From an uncultured Lachnospiraceae bacterium (GTDB lineage Bacteria; Bacillota; Clostridia; Lachnospirales; Lachnospiraceae), in NCBI GenBank assembly GCA_910585635.1, contig CAJUFE010000019.1:14602-78601 (forward strand): a stretch of DNA of 64,000 bases, read 5' to 3'. Below the pieces are notes generated by a model, which was not told the DNA's origin, ran no database searches, and saw nothing but the letters and a program-made list of their open reading frames with translations. Below are positions 9,364-17,013 of this stretch, piece by piece (within the stretch, counting starts at the first letter, position 1; the number at the start of each line of letters is the position of its first letter). The translations under genes and the position numbers were made by a program.

Positions 9364-9888
9364 TTATTTTCCTTCGTAGGTGATCACGGCCCCCACATCG
9401 TAGCCCTTCAGCTTTTCTCTCCCTTTTAAGCCGGCCAGCTCCATGACAAAACAGATCTTGACCACCTGGCCGCCAAGCTGTTCCACCAGCTTGGTGATGG
9501 CTTCGATCGTCCCGCCTGTGGCGATCAGGTCGTCGATGATCGCCACCTTCTGGCCCGGCTTGATGGAGTCCTTGTGCATCTCGATCACGGCGCTGCCATA
9601 TTCTAAGTCGTATTCCGCGGAGATGGTCTCACAGGGCAGCTTGCCCTTTTTGCGGACCGGCACAAAGCCCTTGTGCAGAGCATAGGCGACCGGCACGCCG
9701 AAGATGAACCCTCGGGACTCAGGGCCTACCACCACGTCGATATCGACCCCGTCCAGCATCTCCAGCAGCTTGTCGATCGCCAGATGGAGGCCGTCCCCGT
9801 CCTGCAAGATCGTGGTCACATCCCGAAAGATGATCCCCGGCTCGGGAAAGTCCGGTATGCTCCTTACATAATCTTCTACTCTCTTCAT
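9364..9888 (-). CDS. apt: Adenine phosphoribosyltransferase
   Basis: Salvages adenine to AMP with PRPP, cytoplasmic. Starts MKRVEDYVRSIPDFPEPGI, the normal Apt N-terminus, and carries the PRPP-binding loop IIDDLIATGGT near residue 120. The ATG at 9888 was preferred over one at 9897 because the only good Shine-Dalgarno (GGAGG) abuts the earlier ATG but is 9 nt from this one. The 174-residue length is typical. It lies about 50 bp after the LacI gene with no obvious promoter of its own, so it may be read through from the pectin locus. Confidence 0.96.
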   Translation of the reverse strand: MKRVEDYVRSIPDFPEPGIIFRDVTTILQDGDGLHLAIDKLLEMLDGVDIDVVVGPESRGFIFGVPVAYALHKGFVPVRKKGKLPCETISAEYDLEYGSAVIEMHKDSIKPGQKVAIIDDLIATGGTIEAITKLVEQLGGQVVKICFVMELAGLKGREKLKGYDVGAVITYEGK

Positions 9889-9938
9889 CTCTGTCATCCT
9901 CCTGGTCCTTTTTGACCTGTTTTTGATCTGATCTTTTG

Positions 9939-10937
9939 CTACCGGGTCAGATCCCGCACCGTCTCCCTGATCACCAGCTTGTTCTCCAGATAGATCCTGC
10001 TGTTGTCCACGATCCCTTCCTCCAGCCTGCGCAGGAGCACGCGGGTCCCTTCCTTGGCGATCTCCCCCATGTTCCGCTCTACTGTGGTCAGCTTCATGTT
10101 CGCATAGCCGGATAGATCCCAGTTATCAAAGCCGGTCAGGGAGATGTCCCCAGGAACGGTCAGACCGTGCTCATAGATGGCGTTCCTGGCCCCGAAAGCC
10201 ATCTCGTCGTTATAACAGAGGATCGCGGTAGGCCGCTCCTCCTGTGCCAGGATCTGGTAAGTGGCTCGATAGCCGCTGGTATACCGGTAATCCCCGTGAT
10301 ATACCGGGACTACATCCGGATCTAAGCCGTGGCGCAGCATGGAGACCCGCCAGCCCTTGCGCCGCTCCTTTGTGGAATCCAGATTGGCATTCCCCTCGAT
10401 CACACAGATCTTCCGATGCCCGTTCTCGATCAAAAGATCCATAGCCTTTCCCATAGCCTCCGCCTCATCTGTGGTCACATTCGGCGCGTCGTAAAAGACC
10501 GTCCGGCAGATGATCACCATGGGCAGGTCCTTTTCATGGACCTCCTCGATGAAGAGGATATCTTCGTTCCGCTGGGACAGCACGATGATGCCGTCAAAAA
10601 AGCTGGGGTTCAAGGTCCCTGGCTTGTGCATATCGATCCCCTTCACTACCACATTATATTGGCTGCCGGTGATGCTGTACACCCCCATCAGCACCTCGTG
10701 GAGCACATAGGGCGATGACATCTTGCTGATCGTGGAAAAGTAGAGCCCGATATTATAAGAACGGGATAGTTTCAGGCTGATGGCTGCCTGGTTCGGCATA
10801 TATCCCATCTCCTCCGCGATCTTGAGGATCTTCTGCCGCCTTTCGCTGTTGCCCGAGCCGATCCCGTTCAAGGCTCTGGATACCGTAGAATAGGAAACCC
10901 CTGCTGCTTTTGCAACATCTTTGATCGTAACCGCCAT
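9939..10937 (-). CDS. LacI family transcriptional regulator of the pectin locus
   Basis: Sugar-responsive repressor. N-terminal helix-turn-helix is TIKDVAKAAGVSYSTVSRAL with the hinge after it (NQAAISLKLSRSYNIGLYF), followed by a periplasmic-binding-protein-like effector domain ending in TVERNMGEIAKEGTRVLLRRL. 332 residues, normal length. The ATG at 10937 has AGGAG 8 nt upstream; an in-frame upstream ATG has none. It is the last pectin gene before apt, 48 bp after the GH28 gene. The LacI-like palindromes at 16642 and 16897 are its likely operators, so the inducer is probably a galacturonate or rhamnogalacturonate oligomer (inference). Confidence 0.9.
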   Translation of the reverse strand: MAVTIKDVAKAAGVSYSTVSRALNGIGSGNSERRQKILKIAEEMGYMPNQAAISLKLSRSYNIGLYFSTISKMSSPYVLHEVLMGVYSITGSQYNVVVKGIDMHKPGTLNPSFFDGIIVLSQRNEDILFIEEVHEKDLPMVIICRTVFYDAPNVTTDEAEAMGKAMDLLIENGHRKICVIEGNANLDSTKERRKGWRVSMLRHGLDPDVVPVYHGDYRYTSGYRATYQILAQEERPTAILCYNDEMAFGARNAIYEHGLTVPGDISLTGFDNWDLSGYANMKLTTVERNMGEIAKEGTRVLLRRLEEGIVDNSRIYLENKLVIRETVRDLTR

Positions 10938-10985
10938 AAACCATCTCCTCTTTCCACCTGGAAAGCACATGCTGTCTGCAGGTCC

Positions 10986-12545
10986 CTAGATCCCCGTCTG
11001 GTCGATATTTTCCAGCGTCACGGCCGGTCCCTCCTGGCCCTCGATCGCCACATCCTTCAGCAGCAGCAGCTTTACATTGTTCGCGTAGATCCCACGGCCG
11101 GACATGGGCGATATCCCTTCCATCATGGCGGGGATATCGGCCTTTGGCCGGTCTGCGTAGGTGACATGCACATGTTCCATCTCGATCTTTTTGATCTTCT
11201 GTTCCGGCAGCCCATAAAAGTATGCCGCTGCCACATGACAGTTATCGGCCTGTATATCGCGGAAGGTCAGGGACCGGATATCCGGCGTCCTATCATCCAC
11301 CGGGAGCGCTTCCTTAGTCCGCACATACTCGGAATAGCCGTCAGGGTCACAGTAATAAAAGCAGTTGACCACGAAAGGCGTCATCACATGATCCATCCGG
11401 ATATGGTCGAACAGGATCCCCTCGATGACGGCATCCTTCCCTCTGCCCCGGCGGGTCTTGATCCGCAGCCCCCGGTCCGTATTAAGGAATAAACAGTCCT
11501 TGACCACCAGATCGCGGACCCCTCCGGCCATCTCGCTACCTATGGTGACCGATCCATGTCCGTCCCGCATACAGCACTGACGGATACAGATGTTGCTGGA
11601 AGGCCTGCGGTATCTGGAGCCCATATAGATCTTCCCGGACTTTATCGCGATGCAGTCGTCTCCCAGAGAAAAATAGACCCCTGCGATCTCCACATCCCGG
11701 CAGGATTCCGGGTCTAAGCCATCGGTGTTGGGGGAATCCTTCGGGTTCAGCACGGTCAGGTCCAAAAAACGCAGATGGTCAGAGAAATAGGGATGGAGGT
11801 TCCAGGCCGGGCTGTTCTGCACCGTGATCCCCTGGACCACCACCTGCTCACAGTGGTGGAGAAAGATCATCCGGGGTCGAAAGGCCGTCTTCATGGTGCG
11901 GTGGTCTCGCCACCAGTTGCCCTCCTCGAAGCTGGCACAGCCATCTAACACCCCTCTTCCATAGATTATCACGTTTTTCACATTTACACCAGTGATAATT
12001 CCAGAAAACATGGGGAGAGGGTTCCCCTCCCATGTGCCCAGGTTATATTCTTCCTGTTCATCATAGCTTTGGAGCATAGCCGGGAACACAGGGAACCGGG
12101 TACGGTCTGTAAACGCCTTTATGTGGGCCCCCTCCTCCAGCTCGATCGAGACATCATCTTTTAAGAACAGGGAGACGACCCGATACTCGCCCGGGGGGAT
12201 CAGGACCCGGCTGTCCTTGGGGCAGGCCATAATCGCCGCCTGGATGAAGGGGGTGTCATCCGCCTTTCCGTCTCCCCTTGCGCCAAAGTCCCGGACATCC
12301 AGGGTCACGTATTCATAGTCTGTGGTGAACACAGCCGCCGCCAGGGCTTCCTCCCCCCGCCGCAGCTCCACCCGGTATACCGTCTGGGGCTTCAGCCCAT
12401 GAACGCTGAAGATCACCCGGTCCGTCTCCCCTTTCGGCTCTCCATTGACCACAATCTGGGCCTTCGCGCCCAATGTGAAGATGCTGCCGTCCATGTACTC
12501 CAGGACCGCGCATCTGGCATTTTTAAATACAATGTTCAATCTCAT
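10986..12545 (-). CDS. Glycoside hydrolase family 28 (polygalacturonase-like)
   Basis: Hydrolyses alpha-1,4-galacturonic acid linkages, probably exo-acting on imported oligogalacturonides because no signal peptide is seen. GH28 signatures are all present: NTDGLDPESC, DDCIAIKSG, GHGSVTIGSEM and RGLRIKTRRGRG, which hold the catalytic aspartates, the histidine and the RIK motif. An N-terminal beta-sandwich of about 90 residues precedes the parallel beta-helix, as in other Firmicutes GH28 proteins (519 residues). RBS GAGGGG precedes the ATG. It lies downstream of two ABC permeases, so import and then cytoplasmic cleavage is the natural reading. Confidence 0.92.
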   Translation of the reverse strand: MRLNIVFKNARCAVLEYMDGSIFTLGAKAQIVVNGEPKGETDRVIFSVHGLKPQTVYRVELRRGEEALAAAVFTTDYEYVTLDVRDFGARGDGKADDTPFIQAAIMACPKDSRVLIPPGEYRVVSLFLKDDVSIELEEGAHIKAFTDRTRFPVFPAMLQSYDEQEEYNLGTWEGNPLPMFSGIITGVNVKNVIIYGRGVLDGCASFEEGNWWRDHRTMKTAFRPRMIFLHHCEQVVVQGITVQNSPAWNLHPYFSDHLRFLDLTVLNPKDSPNTDGLDPESCRDVEIAGVYFSLGDDCIAIKSGKIYMGSRYRRPSSNICIRQCCMRDGHGSVTIGSEMAGGVRDLVVKDCLFLNTDRGLRIKTRRGRGKDAVIEGILFDHIRMDHVMTPFVVNCFYYCDPDGYSEYVRTKEALPVDDRTPDIRSLTFRDIQADNCHVAAAYFYGLPEQKIKKIEMEHVHVTYADRPKADIPAMMEGISPMSGRGIYANNVKLLLLKDVAIEGQEGPAVTLENIDQTGI

Positions 12546-12571
12546 CGTCTTTCCCCTCTAAAATATAGGAA

Positions 12572-12642
12572 CAGGCGTAAAATATGACTGCAGCTGACAT
12601 CTGCCGCGATCGACGATGCCGGTCTGTCATATTTCACGCCTG
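12572..12642. repeat. 17-bp inverted repeat between permease and GH28 genes
   Basis: Arms 12572-12588 and 12626-12642 are reverse complements with one mismatch (CAGGCGTRAAATATGAC), loop 37 nt. In the transcript it would fold just before the GH28 ribosome binding site region. It may be an mRNA-processing or attenuation structure; there is no T-run, so it is not a simple terminator. Confidence 0.6.
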
Positions 12643-12668
12643 CCCATCATATTGCTGTAAAACCTGCG

Positions 12669-12735
12669 CAGCGCCCTGCCGGAGCTCCTCCGTACAGCGC
12701 CTGCCGGGGCTCTTCCATACAGTGCCTTGCAGGGA
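12669..12735. repeat. Short tandem repeat (~25 bp, 2.5 copies)
   Basis: Units at 12669-12694 and 12695-12719 share CAGCGCCTGCCGG and CTCTTCC; a partial third follows. It is non-coding and sits in the 215-bp gap between the permease and GH28 genes. Variable-number behaviour is possible. Confidence 0.65.
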
Positions 12736-12760
12736 CCTTGCCGCCGGTAAGATCGTAAGA

Positions 12761-13612
12761 TCAGCCCTTCACACCGCCCGCTGCGATACCGTCGATAAAG
12801 GAATCCTGTGCCATGAAGAACACGATCAGCGACGGGATGATGGAGATCAGTGACATCGCCAGGATACGGTTCCACTGGAAGCCTGTATCGCCGTCCATAG
12901 ACATCCGCAGATAGATGGAATTGGTATACTTGGTCATGTCCGCGATGTAGATCAACGGTCCCTGGAAGTCATTGGAGGTCCACATGAACTGGAACAGGCC
13001 GCAGGATACCAGGGTCGGCTTCAGCATCGGGACGATCACGTACCACAGGGTCTGGATGGAGTTACAGCCATCCATCTTCGCCGCCTCCTCCAGCTCCTTG
13101 GGGATACCGCGCAAAAACTGCACCAGCATGAACACGAAGTAGGTATCTGCCGCGAACAGGGACGGGATCACCAGCGGCAGATAGGTATTGGTCCATCCCC
13201 AGTTATTGAACATGATATACTGGGGAGCGTTCAATACCACCTGGGGCAGGAACAGGGTGGAGAGCATCAGACCGAACCACAGCCCTTTTCCCTTGAACTC
13301 GAACCGGGAAAACCCGTATGCGGTTATGGTGGCGGAAAGCAAAGTGAAGATCACTTTGGGGATCACGATCTTATAGGTGTTCAGCATGGAGGTCAACAGG
13401 TTGATCTTGCCGCCGTAGCTCTTGAACGCTTCATTATAGCCGTCGAACACAGGATTCTTCGGCCAGAACCATGCGCTGGTGAAGATCTCCGAGTTGGTCT
13501 TAAAGGTAGCGCCCACCATCCAGATCAGCGGGTACACCATGATGATGCCTACCGCGATCAGCAGCACATAGCGGATAACGGTACTGATCTGTCTTCTTTG
13601 TTCTCTTGTCAT
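12761..13612 (-). CDS. Carbohydrate ABC transporter permease (MalG/LplC-like)
   Basis: Second transmembrane subunit of a CUT1-type sugar importer. Six predicted membrane segments in 283 residues, with the EAA loop EEAAKMDGCNSIQTLWYVIVP near residue 190 that contacts the ATPase. Ends FIDGIAAGGVKG, a typical C-terminus. RBS AGGAGAGG precedes the ATG, 6 bp after the previous permease. Together with the MalF-like gene and the binding lipoprotein it makes an importer for pectin-derived oligosaccharides. No ATP-binding subunit is encoded nearby, so a shared MsmX-type ATPase is implied. Confidence 0.93.
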   Translation of the reverse strand: MTREQRRQISTVIRYVLLIAVGIIMVYPLIWMVGATFKTNSEIFTSAWFWPKNPVFDGYNEAFKSYGGKINLLTSMLNTYKIVIPKVIFTLLSATITAYGFSRFEFKGKGLWFGLMLSTLFLPQVVLNAPQYIMFNNWGWTNTYLPLVIPSLFAADTYFVFMLVQFLRGIPKELEEAAKMDGCNSIQTLWYVIVPMLKPTLVSCGLFQFMWTSNDFQGPLIYIADMTKYTNSIYLRMSMDGDTGFQWNRILAMSLISIIPSLIVFFMAQDSFIDGIAAGGVKG

Positions 13613-13618
13613 CCTCTC

Positions 13619-14521
13619 CTACCTCCCATCTTCATCTGAGTAATAGACCCATTTCTTCTGGCTGACGAAGGCGATCGCCGTCATCACGCCCACGATCACG
13701 AACAGGACCCATGCCTGGGCACAAGCCATGCCCATCTTATGGCGCAGGAACGCATTGTTGTAGATCAGGACCGAGATCAAGGTGGTGGCGCCGTTGGGGC
13801 CGCCCTTGGTCACCAGGAAGGGCCCGTTGAACTCCTGGAAGGCCTGGCACAGCTGGGTGATCAGGTTATAGAAGATGATCGGGGTGATCATCGGGACGGT
13901 AAGCTGGAAGAACTGGGTCCACTTCCCCGCGCCGTCGATCGAGGCCGCTTCATAGATATCCTGGGATACGCCCTTTAGGGCTGCCAGGAAGATGACCATA
14001 GCAGAACCGAACTGCCATACACGCAGGAGCACGATGACGAACAGCGCGCCGTTAGCGCTGGCCATCCAGTTGATCGGCTCCCCGCCAAATACCTTGACCA
14101 CTGCGTTGATCAGACCGTCGGTGTTGAACACGGCCCGCCATAAGATCGCGATCGCGATGGAGCCGCCCAGGATCGAGGGGATATAGTACGCGGTACGGAA
14201 GAAGTTCACGCCCTTCAGCTTAAAGTTCAGGATATAGGCGATGAACAGCGCGAAGGCCAGCTTTAAGGGTACGTCAAAGATCGCATACTTAAAGGTCACG
14301 CCAAATGCGCGCAGGATATCGCTGTCCGTAAAAATGGTCTGGTAGTTCATGATCCCGGACTTGCTGATCCCGTTGAACAGATCATAATCCGTAAAGCTGT
14401 AGACCAGGGAGGATCCAAAGGGATACACCTTGAACAGCAGGAACCCGACTAACCAGGGGATGATGTAGATGAACCCCATGTTCTCTGCAAGGAATTGAGA
14501 AAACCCACCTTTCTTATTCAT
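13619..14521 (-). CDS. Sugar ABC transporter permease (MalF/LplB-like)
   Basis: First transmembrane subunit of the CUT1 importer, about six membrane helices in 300 residues. The EAA motif is YEAASIDGAGKWTQFFQLTVP (about residue 196 onward). A strong AGGAGGT ribosome binding site lies inside the end of the upstream 154-residue gene, with which it shares a 4-base ATGA overlap, so the two are translationally coupled. This gene order (binding protein, permease, permease, hydrolase) is standard for Firmicutes oligogalacturonide/rhamnogalacturonan loci. Confidence 0.93.
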   Translation of the reverse strand: MNKKGGFSQFLAENMGFIYIIPWLVGFLLFKVYPFGSSLVYSFTDYDLFNGISKSGIMNYQTIFTDSDILRAFGVTFKYAIFDVPLKLAFALFIAYILNFKLKGVNFFRTAYYIPSILGGSIAIAILWRAVFNTDGLINAVVKVFGGEPINWMASANGALFVIVLLRVWQFGSAMVIFLAALKGVSQDIYEAASIDGAGKWTQFFQLTVPMITPIIFYNLITQLCQAFQEFNGPFLVTKGGPNGATTLISVLIYNNAFLRHKMGMACAQAWVLFVIVGVMTAIAFVSQKKWVYYSDEDGR

Positions 14522-14982
14522 ACGTTACCTCCTATCTTTGTTTCGTTCGTCCCCAGATGCCGGCCATCCTCCGCCCCGCCTCCAAAGCCGGCCTCACGCC
14601 AGGTCATGCTCCGGATGGTCAGTCCCTGGTACTTTTCCCGCAGCAGCGTATGGTCTGCGCAGGCTTTCTGCAGACAGTCCTTAAGCTGCTGCAGCTCTTT
14701 ATCCGATCCCACCAGGCAGCTCCCGTCAGGCTGACGGATCGCGCTCAAGTACCTGCGGATGTTTTCCCGGAACAGATCCTGCAGGGACCGGTAATGCTCG
14801 TAGATCTCCGGTGACATCTGGTCGATCGTATCGATCAGCGCGGTCAGGCCCTCCAGGCAGAAAAGGTCCGCCGCCTTGAACCTGTCCACGATCTGGCTGT
14901 AGTGCGCCTTCCCTCCGGACCTTGTATCCTGCTCCGTATAGGCGGGCAGTCCAGCCAATGGTATATCTGCTACTCCCTTCAT
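14518..14982 (-). CDS. Small unrecognised protein in the pectin ABC operon
   Basis: I do not recognise this 154-residue protein. It has no signal peptide or membrane helix. The middle (about 30-115) is amphipathic and rich in Leu, Gln, Glu and Lys, likely all-helical; the C-terminal tail is Gly-rich. It has a proper start (GGAGG 4 nt before the ATG) and ATGA coupling to the permease start. Its last residues are encoded by the permease ribosome binding site, so that part of the ORF is constrained by another signal. Position between binding protein and permease suggests an accessory to transport or regulation, unproven. Confidence 0.6.
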   Translation of the reverse strand: MKGVADIPLAGLPAYTEQDTRSGGKAHYSQIVDRFKAADLFCLEGLTALIDTIDQMSPEIYEHYRSLQDLFRENIRRYLSAIRQPDGSCLVGSDKELQQLKDCLQKACADHTLLREKYQGLTIRSMTWREAGFGGGAEDGRHLGTNETKIGGNV

Positions 14983-15148
14983 AAACCCTCCTGCTATCCC
15001 GGGGCCGCGTCATCTATGCGTTTTGCCGATACGGTGCCGGTATGATCGTCCGCATCTCACGACATATGATGCATATGATCCTGCACCGTCTCCCCTGCAG
15101 CTTTCCGCACAGAAGACCTGGGGCGGACTGTCCTGCCGCTTTAAGGCT

Positions 15149-15186
15149 ATGGACCGCCGGGCTCTGCAGACCACCCGGCGGTCCAT
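15149..15186 (-). promoter_or_regulatory. Intercistronic mRNA hairpin after the solute-binding protein gene
   Basis: Perfect 13-bp inverted repeat, ATGGACCGCCGGG (15149-15161) with its complement at 15174-15186, 12-nt loop, no T-run on the minus strand. It lies 37 nt after the binding-protein stop. In sugar ABC operons such a structure typically protects the upstream message so that binding protein exceeds permease. Confidence 0.65.
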
Positions 15187-15222
15187 GTTGTCCTCACATC
15201 CTGTCAGGCTCATGCCGATCGA

Positions 15223-16566
15223 TCAGTTCCCCATACATTCATTGATGCCTTTTACCAGCTCTGCTGCCGCGCTGGCGGAGTCGATATCCCCTGCGCTCAG
15301 CTTGCCGAACACCTTATAATACACGCCGTCTGGGTTAGCCTTTAGATCGTTGTGCTCGAATTTCGGATCTAAGGGGAACTTGCAGAAGCCGGTGACCTTA
15401 GCATTCGCTTCCTTCACCAGGGCGTCGCCCAGATCCTTTTCATCCATGATCTTTAATGCTGCCGCAGAGCAGGGGATGCCGCGCTCGCTGCCGCAGATCT
15501 CCACGCCTTCCGGATCGTTCAGAAGGAAGTTGATCAGCATAGCCGCTTCCTTCGGATGTGCGGAGTTCGCCGCCACGGATAAGCCCATGGAGATCTTGGT
15601 GAAGCCGCCGTCATGATCGCCCAGCTTGATGAAGTCACCGATCACAAATTCCTGGCCAGGCTTATTGGTGCTCTCCACGATCGCCTGCTGGAACTTGCTG
15701 GCCGAGGAATCCCACTCCAGGATGCCTGCGTACTTGCCGTCGATCCATTTCGCGTTCTTATCCAGGGAATCCGCCATATCGCCGGCCAGGGTCGCCAGGG
15801 TGGGGATCACATGATCGGCCTCCAGGCTGGTGATAAAGTCCAGGGCTTCCTGGATCTCTGCCTCCGTGTACTGGATCTGGTTATCCTCTACCCATGCCTT
15901 GCCGTACTTGGACTCCAGGTAATAGACCAGGAAGATCATCCGATCGTATTCGCCCAGAGCCAGGGGATAATAGTCATTATCAAATGCGGCAAAGGCCTGG
16001 CCTGCGGCTCTTAAGGACGCCTCGTCCGTGGGCAGGTCCACGCCCACCTCGTCAAACGTAGTCTTATTCCAATAGAACAGACGGCCTGTGATCGCTACCG
16101 GCACTGCCATCAGCTTCCCATCCACCTCGCACTGGGCCAGAGAATCTTCGGGGAACTGGGTCAGGTCCAGCACGTCCTCGTACTGATGGAGATCGGCGAA
16201 GTTCTTTCCGCCCTGGCTGTAGGATTCGATCCAGTTCCAGTTGACCTGGAGCACATCCGCGGCATTCCCGCCGATGATGTTCATGGACTGCTTCTCCTCC
16301 CAGCCGGACCATGCGCCGTACTCCGGCTCTACATGGATATCCGGATATTTTGCCTCAAAGGCCGCGATCGCCTTCTCTGTGGCTTCATGCCGGGAATCGC
16401 CGCCCCACCAGGAAAACCGCAGGGTGACCTTTCCGTCTGCTGCTTCACCGGCACCGCCGCCAGGACCGCCGGAGGTGCCGCCCCCGCCCCCGCCGCAAGC
16501 GGCTAAGGAAGCCGCCATAGCTGCCACCAAGACCAATGAAGTACATTTTTTGATGTTCTTTTCCAT
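15223..16566 (-). CDS. Extracellular solute-binding lipoprotein (family 1) for sugar import
   Basis: Captures oligosaccharide outside the membrane for the CUT1 permeases. The start at 16566 (GGGAG upstream) gives a lipoprotein signal: lysine-rich N-end, hydrophobic core and lipobox LAAC with Cys24, followed by a Gly-rich tether. The mature part reads as a family 1 binding protein (LRFSWWGGDSRHEATEKAI, FEAKYPDIHVEPEY, AVPVAITGRLFYWN). 447 residues. It is the first gene of the pectin operon, behind a perfect sigma-A promoter and a LacI-like operator, and followed by a stabilising hairpin. Exact ligand not provable; GH28 and GH105 neighbours point to pectin fragments. Confidence 0.94.
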   Translation of the reverse strand: MEKNIKKCTSLVLVAAMAASLAACGGGGGGTSGGPGGGAGEAADGKVTLRFSWWGGDSRHEATEKAIAAFEAKYPDIHVEPEYGAWSGWEEKQSMNIIGGNAADVLQVNWNWIESYSQGGKNFADLHQYEDVLDLTQFPEDSLAQCEVDGKLMAVPVAITGRLFYWNKTTFDEVGVDLPTDEASLRAAGQAFAAFDNDYYPLALGEYDRMIFLVYYLESKYGKAWVEDNQIQYTEAEIQEALDFITSLEADHVIPTLATLAGDMADSLDKNAKWIDGKYAGILEWDSSASKFQQAIVESTNKPGQEFVIGDFIKLGDHDGGFTKISMGLSVAANSAHPKEAAMLINFLLNDPEGVEICGSERGIPCSAAALKIMDEKDLGDALVKEANAKVTGFCKFPLDPKFEHNDLKANPDGVYYKVFGKLSAGDIDSASAAAELVKGINECMGN

Positions 16567-16641
16567 AATGCTTCTCCCTTCCTTGTCTGCGCCCCTGCAT
16601 CTCCCCGGATCATAGCCTGTGGCTTTCTCTGTCCCGACTTT

Positions 16642-16655
16642 TGCAAAGGTTTGCA
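16642..16655. promoter_or_regulatory. LacI-type operator candidate
   Basis: Perfect inverted half-sites TGCAAA and TTTGCA around a GG centre. It lies in the transcribed leader of the solute-binding protein gene, about 95 bp downstream of the -10 box, so binding would act as a roadblock. The LacI regulator encoded at 9939-10937 is the obvious candidate. Confidence 0.6.
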
Positions 16656-16748
16656 GATGATCTTTAAAAATTATGCACATTTGCCATTTGTAAACTCTTA
16701 CATTTGAGCAAACATGAGCAAACCTGCATGCCTTTTCTGTGTGGTTTT

Positions 16749-16777
16749 ATCATACCATTGTGATCTCTATCTGTCAA
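16749..16777 (-). promoter_or_regulatory. Sigma-A promoter of the pectin ABC operon
   Basis: Minus strand: -35 TTGACA (16777-16772), 17-bp spacer, -10 TATGAT (16754-16749). This is a near-consensus promoter, giving a leader of about 175 nt before the solute-binding protein gene. Such a strong promoter fits an operon held down by a repressor. Confidence 0.85.
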
Positions 16778-16896
16778 TTAGTTATTTTGTATATGTTTTC
16801 TTTACTTATTTGTCGCTTATGCCCAATTCCTTTCCCCCTGTTTTTGTGATAAGCTAGGTCTGGACTAGGTGGCAGGGTCTTTTTCCCACTTTGATC

Positions 16897-16910
16897 TGCA
16901 AACGTTGCCA
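16897..16910. promoter_or_regulatory. LacI-type operator candidate near GH105
   Basis: TGCAAACGTTGCCA, an imperfect palindrome with the central CG typical of LacI/GalR sites. It lies 104 bp upstream of the GH105 start, on the GH105 side of the divergent region. Confidence 0.55.
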
Positions 16911-17013
16911 ATCCCTGTGCCGGTATCCCCTAAGGGCTGTCCGCTAAAAATGCTTTGGATACCCAGGCCGTGTCACCATCCCTATCGCCCAAACAGAAAA
17001 AGGAGGATATAAA

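Larger units (their letters stand above)
16567..17013. other. Divergent regulatory region of the pectin locus
   Basis: AT-rich, gene-free 447 bp between the solute-binding protein gene (minus) and the GH105 gene (plus). It holds one clear minus-strand promoter, LacI-type palindromes near both genes, and a direct repeat of TGAGCAAAC at 16705-16713 and 16715-16723, exactly 10 bp apart. No convincing sigma-A promoter was found for GH105. Confidence 0.8.
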
